From: CBDBND01 sp965262665
GTDB lineage: Bacteria; Pseudomonadota; Alphaproteobacteria; Rhodospirillales; Rhodospirillaceae
DNA length: 64,000 bases
Assembly (NCBI GenBank): GCA_965262665.1
Contig: CBDHFR010000004.1
Location: 1,984,001 to 2,048,000 of the forward strand
Reading direction: 5' to 3'
The notes under the pieces were generated by a model. That model saw nothing but the letters and a program-made list of their open reading frames with translations. It searched no databases and was not told where the DNA came from. Both the position numbers and the translations under genes were made by a program. Below, in pieces: positions 52,741 to 59,541 of the stretch (positions are counted from its first letter, which is position 1; the number at the start of each line of letters is the position of its first letter).

Positions 52741-53065
52741 AGCGGCTGCCAACATAATGCCTGGTCCAAGACGATTCCCGAGTGCCAATCTGAATAGCGT
52801 GCTCGAACGCGATGAGACGGTTCGGCAGCAAGGCGAGCTACGTGCATCATCGGGAACCGCGTCCCGGCGAGGGGACACCGGTGGGTCGCCACCCTCTGGC
52901 GCGACTCTTTCCTCCTGTCCTTGTTGAGTGCTGGCGGGATGCAGCCGCGCCTATGCCGTCCGGATTGCCATCGCCTCCTCGCGCGTGAAGCGGAACTCCG
53001 TGCCATCCCGCCACATCCGGTGAAGCACCACGCCGATGCGCCGGGCCAGTTAGTCTGACAATGCC
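52741..53065 (-). pseudogene. Mixed debris with an IS110-family C-terminal fragment
   Basis: On the minus strand 53047-52951 reads ARRIGVVLHRMWRDGTEFRF followed by TREEAMAIRTA and stop, matching the end of IS110-type recombinases (K.A..LHRMW.DGT.FR). 52741-52950 is not recognised. An IS6 tip (CCAGTTAGTCTGACAATGCC) closes the segment at 53045-53064. Confidence 0.55.
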
Positions 53066-53069
53066 CTCA

Positions 53070-53390
53070 CTAGCACACCTCATCCGGTGTGGATCGGAAA
53101 CGGCGGCAGCGCCAGTGTGCGTAATCATCGTCCCGCGTATCGTCGGTTGCATGAAACTCCTTGTTCATACAGGCCGGATTGAGGGCGCAGTCGGCGACGA
53201 GAACGCCCAGGTCATCATACGTGGTCGGTCCGACATGCAAGGTGTCTTCGGTGAGATAGCCTTCGCCGGTATACGGAATCATGCCCCGGTCGGGGCTCCA
53301 CAAAATGGCGCCTGAGCGGATGATGGTGTAGGGGCGGCCGCTGTCGCGTAACGTCCGTTCTGCTTTTCCCTTTTCGATGAGGGTATCCCC
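53070..53390 (-). pseudogene. C-terminal part of an NAD(P)-binding (NmrA/atypical SDR) protein
   Basis: LIEKGKAERTLRDSGRPYTI, IRSGAILWSPDRGMIPYTGE, then TLHVGPTTYDDLGVLVADCA and NPACMNKEFHATDDT. The 'KGKAE..LR.SG..YTIIR.G.L' stretch is the substrate-side signature of atypical SDR proteins. The N-terminal Rossmann half is missing; in its place, in frame, is an ATPase fragment (53391-53987). The 3' end runs into a palindromic-repeat half (CACACCTCATCCGGTGTGGA). Confidence 0.65.
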
Positions 53391-53987
53391 ATCACCGGGC
53401 GCGGTAACGAGCCGGCCGAGCCGGTCGGCAATGTTAAGGTCGCCGTCACTATCAACGCCGACGAGTCCGCAACGGACGAGCGGTGCGCCATCCTGCAAGC
53501 GAGATTGAATCTTTATTGACGGCTGGCCGAGAAGCATAGGCAATGCCCTGCCGTTGATATTGAGTCGATCTGCGCCGTAGCTACGAGCCTCAAAAATTTC
53601 ATCGACCATGGACTCGAAAACACGCTAAGTTTTGCAGCGCAACAGCAACTCAAGGATAGATAGATCCATTTGATTGAGCCCAATCGTTTTCCCAAGCGAC
53701 TTGAGCCGTTCGGCAGTCCGGTCTGGCCTAACCGTTGCGGCCGAGCACTCGCGCCGTAAAGTTTGTTCAAGACTGCCTAGGCTCTTAGGAGAGATTATTT
53801 TGTCGTCAGAATTCTGTAGGATTAGAGATTTGTCGCGAAATCGTCCCTTATCTCCTAAAACAGTATAATTTTCGTGTTCAGCAACCCAATCGAACAACTC
53901 TTGAGCCTCGCGGTCCTGGGGGCGTAGCCGTGAAGCGGCGTTTGCGAGATAGGTGCTAAGAACATTTTCCTCGTAAGCGGTCAGCAT
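53391..53987 (-). pseudogene. N-terminal domain of an AAA-type ATPase with an amber codon
   Basis: MLTAYEENVLSTYLANAASR, DREAQELFDWVAEHENYTVL, RTAERLKSLGKTIGLNQMDL-like helices and SILELLLRCKT, then TAG at 53625-53627, then RVFESMVDEIFEARSYGADR, LNINGRALPMLLGQPSIKIQ and APLVRCGLVGVDSDGDLNIA to APGDGDT, where SDR sequence starts. The part before the AAA core of a family of ~700-residue ATPases opens this way (ILELLLRYKTQP.....DD.F...S......V..RALP.LLG). The Walker motifs are gone. The TAG sits where family members have Gln (CAG to TAG). Confidence 0.6.
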
Positions 53988-54112
53988 GATGGCTCTCTAC
54001 ATATCGGAAAGGAGGAGAGACATTAGCAGGTAGATACGTCATATTTGGACGTATTGATGCAGGGTTGATCAACACAACTGTCCGTCGGCAGGGCGGGGCG
54101 AACCCCGCCTGC

Positions 54113-54190
54113 CGCTTCCGAAAACCTTGTCCGCCGATTTTTCGTGATGTAACCCGTCCAGGTGTGGATGAGGTTTTTCGCAAGGGACAG
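54113..54190. repeat. ~80-bp palindromic repeat (full copy)
   Basis: CGCTTCCGAAAACCTTGTCC and GTGGATGAGGTTTTTCGCAA followed by GGGACAG, reverse orientation of the GGCGG-core subtype (compare 15585-15666). Confidence 0.8.
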
Positions 54191-54278
54191 TCTTGCGGTC
54201 GATCTCAAACTGGCGCGCCGCCACGCTCTTGCTTGTCTGTTTATATTGACCGGAATTGGACCTTCAGGAGGGTCCATC

Positions 54279-54306
54279 CGGGGGGCCTCTGCAGAGGCTC
54301 CCCGGA
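54279..54306 (+). ncRNA. Hairpin in the IS110 leader (bridge-RNA candidate region)
   Basis: CCGGGG-G-GCCTCT and AGAGGC-T-CCCCGG pair almost perfectly around a GC centre. It lies ~140 bp upstream of the recombinase start, in the region that encodes the bridge RNA of IS110-group elements. Function inferred from the family. Confidence 0.35.
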
Positions 54307-54441
54307 GGCGGTGGTCGGACCGTCGCACTTGCTGGCCGTCAGGGGCCGAGGATGAGTTTGGTCGCCATCGTCTTTCCCAAACGTCCTGAACGGATAGTTG
54401 AGCGTCAAGGCTCGCATGACAAGCAAAGGAGAAGGGAAAGC

Positions 54442-54790
54442 ATGAAGGATCATACCCCCACCACCGTTGGTGTCGACATCTCGAAGGCGCATCTCGATGC
54501 CCACGAACTTCCCACTGGACGCGCCGAGCGATTCGGCAATAACGCCGCCGGGATCACCAAGATGGCCAGGTGGATCTCGCCGGACGTCGTCTGCGTGGTC
54601 TACGAATCCACCGGAGCTTACCACCGCGCCCTTGAGGAGGCGCTCGCGGGCTCGCTGCCGCTGACGCGCGTCAATGCGGCGCGGGCGCGACGCTTCGCGC
54701 AGGCGATAGGCCAGGACGCCAAGACCGACGCGGTCGACGCGAAGGTACTGGCCAAAATGGGCGCGGCGGTCGAGTTGCACCGCTTGGAGC
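54442..54790 (+). pseudogene. IS110-family recombinase, N-terminal fragment
   Basis: MKDHTPTTVGVDISKAHLDA (first Asp), WISPDVVCVVYESTGAYHRA (Glu), then RVNAARARRFAQAIGQDAKT and DAVDAKVLAKMGAAVELHRL (Asp pair), up to EPPSS, where IS91-like sequence begins. A ribosome site AAAGGAGAAGG precedes the ATG. It differs from the other two IS110 copies and is of the IS110 group with a 5' non-coding leader. The C-terminal fragment at 52951 could come from a relative. Confidence 0.8.
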
Positions 54791-54934
54791 CGCCTTCGTC
54801 ACCCAACGCAAATTTGAAGGTGTGGCTTTACATGGATTTACCGAAGCCCATCGACCTCTTGGAAACAAAGAGTCTCCATTTTTCACGGGCCGATACGCGG
54901 GCCGATACGCCCGCCGTCCCCCCATCGCACAGAA

Positions 54935-55304
54935 CCGGTTCCGGAAGATTGACCGTAACGAAGTCCAATTCTTGACGAAAGATACGAAGACGAAACAAAT
55001 GGTTATGACCCGGTATAAGACGGCTGATTTCCTGGCCGCGCTGGCCGATCACGTGCCCGACCGTTATCGCCATGCCATCCGCTACTTCGGGCTGCTGGCC
55101 CCACGCACCAAGGCCCGCACGCACGACATCGTGTTCGCCCTGCTGGAGCAGGAACGCCTTGGCAAGCCGGGACGTCTAAGCTGGGCAGCCTCGATCAGGA
55201 AAAGCGTTGGCAACGACCCCCTATTGGACGAGCGGGGTGACAGGATGTACTGGGTCGGACGTCTGGAGCCGAGTACACGTCTGGAGCCGAGCATACGTCG
55301 CTGA
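54935..55304 (+). pseudogene. IS91-family (Y2) trans-acting transposase, C-terminal fragment
   Basis: RKIDRNEVQFLTKDTKTKQM, ADFLAALADHVPDRYRHAIR, YFGLLAPRTKARTHDIVFAL and LSWAASIRKSVGNDPLLDER, then MYWVGRLEP: the region after the second catalytic Tyr of IS91/Y2_Tnp transposases (rolling-circle type). Two in-frame short duplications occur: CGGGCCGATACG x2 at 54886-54909, just upstream, and an 18-bp unit x2 at 55260-55295. The natural end follows, but the HUH and Tyr part is missing. 55305-55590 downstream holds no gene. Confidence 0.7.
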
Positions 55305-55589
55305 ATGACGCTGGGACAGCGGCAGGCACACACAGTACATCGCGGCGCTTGGCAAGTAGCGTATTTGACAACGCGATGCACTGTCCGGCCCGGCGTCTAC
55401 CCCTAGAGAAGTTTCACCACGCCCCCCACTCAATAGGGCCGGAACCCCTGTAGGCCGCCCCCATGCACGCCGCTCCAAAGGGATGAGGTGACCCGATAAA
55501 ACGTCTACACCACCGGAAATCGATTTTTGATTTTCCTATAGATTTAACCGGATGGGGTTTCGGAAGGGAAAGGATAGATTGATCTGCCT

Positions 55590-55706
55590 TGCATACAGCA
55601 AAAAAGGATTGGAGCATTCCGAACCTGACGAATGCTGTCTTGGATCAGCGCCTCGCGCATGGCGTTGCTGTCGTATCCTTTGTCCGCGATCAGATGGTTG
55701 GGCAGG
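55590..55706 (-). pseudogene. IS5-family transposase, short internal fragment
   Basis: Minus-strand NHLIADKGYDSNAMREALIQ, with the conserved second Asp of IS5 DDE transposases (ADKGYDS...R). About 35 codons between two palindromic-repeat pieces (a half at 55548-55576 and a full copy at 55709-55789). Confidence 0.6.
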
Positions 55707-55708
55707 TA

Positions 55709-55789
55709 CCTCTTTCGAAAACGTCATTTACCTAACCTGAGCGTCAATCCTCAATAACTCTCTGTGGATGGTGTTTTCGGAACGGACAG
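55709..55789. repeat. ~80-bp palindromic repeat (full copy)
   Basis: CCTCTTTCGAAAACGTCATT at the left, GGATGGTGTTTTCGGAACGG followed by ACAGC at the right. Confidence 0.75.
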
Positions 55790-55798
55790 CTAGACGGG

Positions 55799-55948
55799 CC
55801 TGGTCGCAACGACGATCCGAACCCGGTCCGACGGGACGATCATTCTGACATATTCAAGGTGGAAACGATCTCCGCAATTCGGTCTGCTGGCGTGGCGGCA
55901 TCGAGCCGAACCGTCACCTTGCCCTGGCTCACCTCCACGCGCTCATGG
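55799..55948 (-). pseudogene. IS66 remnant: end of TnpA and start of TnpB
   Basis: Minus-strand RVEVSQGKVTVRLDAATPAD followed by RIAEIVSTLNMSE and stop is the tail of an IS66 TnpA-type protein. Its TGA overlaps ATGATCGTCCCG, which starts MIVPSDRVRIVVATRPV, the TnpB opening, as in intact IS66 elements. The rest is gone. Confidence 0.6.
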
Positions 55949-56060
55949 GTCGGGCCTCCAGCGCACTCAATGGCTACCTGAACTTCCCTGGCATCGGACA
56001 GGTCTTCGCCGTGCGGCGCGAAACCATTGAGGTCAAGACCGGCAAATCCAGAGTCGTGGA
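55949..56060 (+). pseudogene. ISAs1-family transposase fragment
   Basis: LNGYLNFPGIGQVFAVRRET followed by IEVKTGKSR matches the family passage 'L..YL.FPH.GQ..RIER....L.TGK'. About 37 codons, joined to the IS66 fragment. Confidence 0.55.
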
Positions 56061-56130
56061 TCTGCAAAGGTACCGACGAAAGCAGATGGACGCTCGCTTG
56101 AAAAGCAGGATCCGCCCCGGAAAAACAAAA

Positions 56131-56269
56131 CGAATTTACCGTGCCCCTTGTTCCCTGGTTTTTGTTACTAAACTATTGGCTCGCTTGAAATTGGCTAGGC
56201 CAGGGTGCGGCTCGGAACGGCGATAGCCCAGGTCACTAGATTACTTGATCAGTTTAGCCTGACAATGCC
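56131..56269. repeat. IS6-tipped short element, family B (partial, reverse)
   Basis: Reverse complement resembles 11740-11870, starting at the tip GGCATTGTCAGGCTAAACTG (56269 inwards) and sharing CGCCGTTCCGAGCCGC. The other tip is missing. Confidence 0.65.
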
Positions 56270-56298
56270 GGATAGTGTCTTGCCAAGAGAGGTGCACA

Positions 56299-56490
56299 AT
56301 GACGGCTAGGCAACGAGTTTCAGAACTCAAACACCGCGGCTTGATTACTGACGAAGAGGCGCGTCAGTTTGCGGAAATTGCCTTGGGAAAACGTCGTAAG
56401 GGCGCCACGCTTGATCCTCAAAAAATGCAAGATGAGCTCAATTGGCTACTGTTTAGCTATGGCATCCTGGATCCCAAATCTGCGGAGTAA
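56299..56490 (+). CDS. Small conserved-looking protein of the recombinase module (63 aa)
   Basis: MTARQRVSELKHRGLITDEE then ARQFAEIALGKRRKGATLDP, ending YGILDPKSAE. Two or three helices with a strongly basic middle (GKRRKG) suggest nucleic-acid binding or a phage-like accessory role. Ribosome site GAGAGGTG lies at good distance. It opens a row of plus-strand genes leading to three recombinases. Family not recognised. Confidence 0.5.
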   Translation: MTARQRVSELKHRGLITDEEARQFAEIALGKRRKGATLDPQKMQDELNWLLFSYGILDPKSAE

Positions 56491-56514
56491 CTCTACGGCC
56501 GCGAATACGCAGGC

Positions 56515-57090
56515 TTGAGCGTCACCGAGAAGTGTGAACAGAGCTCGGATAAAGAAACGCCTGAGCCGTTTCCAGGGCCGTTACCAGAGTTGCCTACAGT
56601 TGACCAAAAATCGCACCTTGAAGGACTGTTGGCTGCGATCAGTTCTCTTAAATGTTATCTAGAAAAACACGCCACCATCGGTGCGCTTCGACAGTTTTCC
56701 TATACCCATGCGGACCGGCGAGAGTCTTTTGATTGGCCCGACCGGATCAAACGGCAATCGCGTGAAAGAAGGATTTGGCGGACGTGGCAGACCGACCTGG
56801 ATGTAGTGAAAGTCGTCGCAAAAGCCTACCTTGATGAGGTATCGGACCGCAATCGCAGCGGTAAATCGAAGAATTTACTTCTTGATCAGATTCATATGGA
56901 ACTTGCTTTGATCTACCTAGAACTTGCGGAATTAGACTTAGAGATTGAAGAGCTTCCGGCTTCTACAAACAGCCCCTTCATCCAGTGGATGCAGGCCGTA
57001 TCAATGTTAATCATGCCGGGACAATCATCCGATTTTAACGGCGTCGCAGAGCGTCAGCGCAAGCTCAGGGCCCGTTATACATCTGACTGA
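56515..57090 (+). CDS. Uncharacterised helical protein of the recombinase module
   Basis: A 191-aa protein, mostly helical: SHLEGLLAAISSLKCYLEKH, a charged stretch (DRIKRQSRERRIWRTWQTDL) and an acidic amphipathic helix LIYLELAELDLEIEELPAST. No signal peptide or known motif. TTG at 56515 is the first possible start; it follows the 63-aa gene by 24 bp. Codon usage is lighter in GC than in the recombinases. Unknown function; the position in front of integrase genes resembles accessory or regulatory genes of integrative elements. Confidence 0.5.
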   Translation: MSVTEKCEQSSDKETPEPFPGPLPELPTVDQKSHLEGLLAAISSLKCYLEKHATIGALRQFSYTHADRRESFDWPDRIKRQSRERRIWRTWQTDLDVVKVVAKAYLDEVSDRNRSGKSKNLLLDQIHMELALIYLELAELDLEIEELPASTNSPFIQWMQAVSMLIMPGQSSDFNGVAERQRKLRARYTSD

Positions 57091-57165
57091 TCTGTCAAGT
57101 GTTTTTTAGGTGTGAAATGGGCGAGTATTTGCAACGCCCAAATCACACTAGCGCTGCGCCTACTC

Positions 57166-57408
57166 ATGACCACAATTGGGGGCATGAGCGATCAAGACGC
57201 ACAAGCGAAACTCCAAGAATCAGCTAAATCCCACCAAGCACGCAGCGCGGATGATTTGGCATCGTTTCGGTCCAGCCTCCCCAACCCGAGCCGCGGAACG
57301 CATAGGGCATCCGCCGGCCCCAAATCTTCTCTAGTCGCTCTTGCCCGCCTGCTAGGCCGTACGGCCGCTGATCAGACTCTTCTTCGCAAGCAGGGAGAAA
57401 AGTCGTGA
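57166..57408 (+). CDS. Small protein upstream of the HTH/recombinase genes (80 aa)
   Basis: MTTIGGMSDQDAQAKLQESA, Ser/Ala-rich middle, then SSLVALARLLGRTAADQTLL and RKQGEKS. Its stop overlaps the GTG start of the next frame (GTGA), indicating coupling with the HTH gene. No family recognised; the SLVALARLLGR..AD pattern is common in small DNA-binding accessory proteins of integrative elements, but this is weak. Confidence 0.45.
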   Translation: MTTIGGMSDQDAQAKLQESAKSHQARSADDLASFRSSLPNPSRGTHRASAGPKSSLVALARLLGRTAADQTLLRKQGEKS

Positions 57409-57510
57409 GCGATCCCGGCCCCTCCCTACGCCTGCTAACCGCCGCAGCCGTCGCAGAGCGGTTGGATGTCAGCATCAAGACAGTCCGGCGTTGGATCGAG
57501 GCCATCCACG
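57405..57510 (+). pseudogene. Excisionase/AlpA-like helix-turn-helix, truncated
   Basis: MSDPGPSLRLLTAAAVAERL followed by DVSIKTVRRWIEA is the first half of a MerR-like HTH of the excisionase type (LLT...VAERL.VS..TVRRWIE.GEL.A...G). After IEA the expected wing is absent and the frame becomes meaningless, overlapping the start of the recombinase frame. Either a small deletion fused the two genes, or the HTH is a short regulator. Confidence 0.5.
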
Positions 57511-58470
57511 ATCAACCAGCGGGATCGCATGATCCGCCGGTTGGCTACTGCGGCCGTCAAGCAAGGCGAATGTGCAAAAAATCTGGATGGATTACGCGCT
57601 TTGATCACGCCTGCGCGTGTGAAGAACGCCCTGACCTTCTTCCTCGATAGAAACGACGGGGATTCGTCGACACAAGCCCATGAAATGGCCCGGTTGGCCG
57701 TCACCATTGCCAAATACTGGCTAAAGCTGGACGAGGAGAAAGTTGGGGAACTTAGAGGCTACGCCAAGGTGCTTCGGCTGAAACACAAGGGACTGAGCAA
57801 GAAGAACGAGGAGCGCTTGAGGCAGTTCCGGGACAAGAAGGTGCTGCGCGCATTGTTCACGTTGCCCGATAAGATTCTCGCTCGAGAATTAAAGAAAGCA
57901 GCCGACTCACGGTCGGCCCTGCGCGTACAAACGGCCCTGGCGATTGCCATTCTTTCAGTGGCACCCATGAGAATCGAAAACCTGCGGTCTTTGGACCTTG
58001 AAGTTCACTTCGTTCCAGTCCTCTCAGACAAAGATCCAGCTCGGCAAATCCGTATCGATGCACAAGACGTTAAGAACGACGAAGACCTCGCCTATCCCGT
58101 TCCCGAAGTCGTCAACGATCTCCTCGAACTTTATATGGCCTGGTATCAGCCATTGCTTGCGAACGGCCACACCTCTTCGCTCCTGTTTCCCGGCCGTTCA
58201 GGCGCACCCAAGGCCGCCAACGCTCTTCGCCGAAACATTACCAATGCGCTTTGGAAAGAATTAGGCCTACACGCTAACCCTCACCTGTTCCGGCATCTTG
58301 CCGCACGCCTGTTTCTTGAGCGGCATCCGGGACATTACGAGGAAGTTCGGCGCATTCTGAACCACAAGAACATCCAGACAACCATTGACAGTTACGCCGG
58401 CCTGGAGACGGCCACAGCTCTGAAGCGTTACGACAGTATCGTTCTGGACCTTAAGCAGGGAGCGGCGTGA
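57466..58470 (+). CDS. Tyrosine recombinase 1 of the module
   Basis: A 334-aa frame; sequence that looks like protein begins around RDRMIRRLATAAVKQGECAK, so the first ~20 residues may be non-native. It has a core-binding domain (SSTQAEYR-like helices replaced by STQAHEMARLAVTIAKYWLK), then the catalytic domain: Arg in SVAPMRIENLRSL, His-x-x-Arg in PHLFRHLAARLFLERHPGHY, His in ILNHKNIQTTIDSY and Tyr in TIDSYAG. All active residues are present. Its stop overlaps the start of recombinase 2. Tandem recombinases of this type mark integrative elements whose target choice is unknown. Confidence 0.75.
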   Translation: MSASRQSGVGSRPSTINQRDRMIRRLATAAVKQGECAKNLDGLRALITPARVKNALTFFLDRNDGDSSTQAHEMARLAVTIAKYWLKLDEEKVGELRGYAKVLRLKHKGLSKKNEERLRQFRDKKVLRALFTLPDKILARELKKAADSRSALRVQTALAIAILSVAPMRIENLRSLDLEVHFVPVLSDKDPARQIRIDAQDVKNDEDLAYPVPEVVNDLLELYMAWYQPLLANGHTSSLLFPGRSGAPKAANALRRNITNALWKELGLHANPHLFRHLAARLFLERHPGHYEEVRRILNHKNIQTTIDSYAGLETATALKRYDSIVLDLKQGAA

Positions 58471-59537
58471 TGGCACGCAAGCTGCCTGTTCGGATCATCC
58501 CCTTTGACCATTGGCCCGCGGCCGACCGTCTTGCATGGTCCCGGGCCCGCACCAAGGGAAATGTACTGGACGAACAGGGTGAGCTCAGCAACATCACCGA
58601 TGCGCAGCTGTCGCGGTTTCGCCTTGCTTACGGCAGTTGGCTCGGGCACTTGGCGGACAACGAAGGCCTTCAGTTCATAGAGTCGGGCGTGGACTGCTTG
58701 AGCAAGGAATACCTAAGCGGATTCCTGCAGCTGCTTGAGACTCATGTTGCCCCCTGCACGGCCCGCAATTACCTGTTCGATCTTCTCTCCTTGGCCCGGG
58801 TTATGAGCCCCGGTGCGGATCTATCGGACCTGAGTGCCGCAACCCGGCGGGCATGCCGCGATGCAAAGCCTGTCAGGGACAAAAGGTCCCGGCTCGTTCC
58901 GTCACGCGACCTTTGGAAGCTCGGCTTTGATCTGATGGATACATCGGATGCATGCACCACGACACCAAAGAGACTGGGGCGGTATCGCGATGGGCTGATG
59001 ATTGCCCTTCTGGCGAGCCGCCCAATCCGGTGCGGAAACCTGGCGCAGATCGAAATCGGCCGCCACTTGCAAAAAATGGACGATGTCTACTGGCTTTTCT
59101 TTGACGCCCAAGACATGAAAAACCGCCGCTCAATGGAGTTCCCCTTACCCCGGCAACTCACTGACCCATTGCAGCACTATCTGGACCACATCCGTCCTGA
59201 ACTCATGACGCAGCATGGACGCTGGAAAACGGATGTCGGCCAGCGGCTCTGGGTAGGCGAAGGCGGTTCACCAATGAAAAGCCGCCGGATCAACACGCGG
59301 ATTTGCCGGCGGACTGAAGAACGCTTCGGCCATCCCATCAACCCGCACCTGTTCAGGGATGCCGCGGCGACCTCCATAGCGGAGCAGGATCCAAAACATG
59401 TGAAAATGATCAGGGCAATACTGGGTCATGCCTCTCTCGCCACATCGGGAGCCCATTACAACCATGCCGGCAGCCTGGAGGCGTCCCGGCGCCTGCAGCG
59501 CGTGGTGGCAGACCTGCGCGGAACTTGTGTAAGGTGA
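58470..59537 (+). CDS. Tyrosine recombinase 2 of the module
   Basis: A 355-aa protein: WSRARTKGNVLDEQGELSNI, FLQLLETHVAPCTARNYLFD (core-binding), then Arg in LLASRPIRCGNLAQIEIG, His-x-x-Arg in NPHLFRDAAATSIAEQDPKH, His in RAILGHASLATSGAHY and Tyr in GAHYNHAGS. The catalytic set is complete but the spacing and the region between (FFDAQDMKNRRSMEFPLPRQ) differ from recombinase 1, so the two are divergent paralogues. Starts at ATG overlapping the preceding TGA by four bases, so translation is coupled. Ends 4 bp before the serine recombinase. Confidence 0.85.
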   Translation: MARKLPVRIIPFDHWPAADRLAWSRARTKGNVLDEQGELSNITDAQLSRFRLAYGSWLGHLADNEGLQFIESGVDCLSKEYLSGFLQLLETHVAPCTARNYLFDLLSLARVMSPGADLSDLSAATRRACRDAKPVRDKRSRLVPSRDLWKLGFDLMDTSDACTTTPKRLGRYRDGLMIALLASRPIRCGNLAQIEIGRHLQKMDDVYWLFFDAQDMKNRRSMEFPLPRQLTDPLQHYLDHIRPELMTQHGRWKTDVGQRLWVGEGGSPMKSRRINTRICRRTEERFGHPINPHLFRDAAATSIAEQDPKHVKMIRAILGHASLATSGAHYNHAGSLEASRRLQRVVADLRGTCVR

Positions 59538-59541
59538 TCCC

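Larger units (their letters stand above)
53988..54441. other. Non-coding stretch with a palindromic repeat and an IS110 leader
   Basis: Contains the palindromic repeat at 54113-54190 and the left non-coding end of an IS110 element (about 54230-54441). A GC-rich direct-complement pair (GGCAGGGCGGGGCGAACCCC and CGCCTGCC) at 54089-54113 forms another stem. No protein frame. Confidence 0.5.

Noticed and set aside
38645..53627. Three in-frame TAG codons (38645, 50767, 53625) suggest amber recoding
   Set aside because: The expected residues differ: Trp at 50767 and Gln at 53625 from family comparison, while at 38645 the expected residue is uncertain. TAG is also used as a normal stop (for example after the DsbA-like gene at 28670). 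Independent nonsense mutations fit better.
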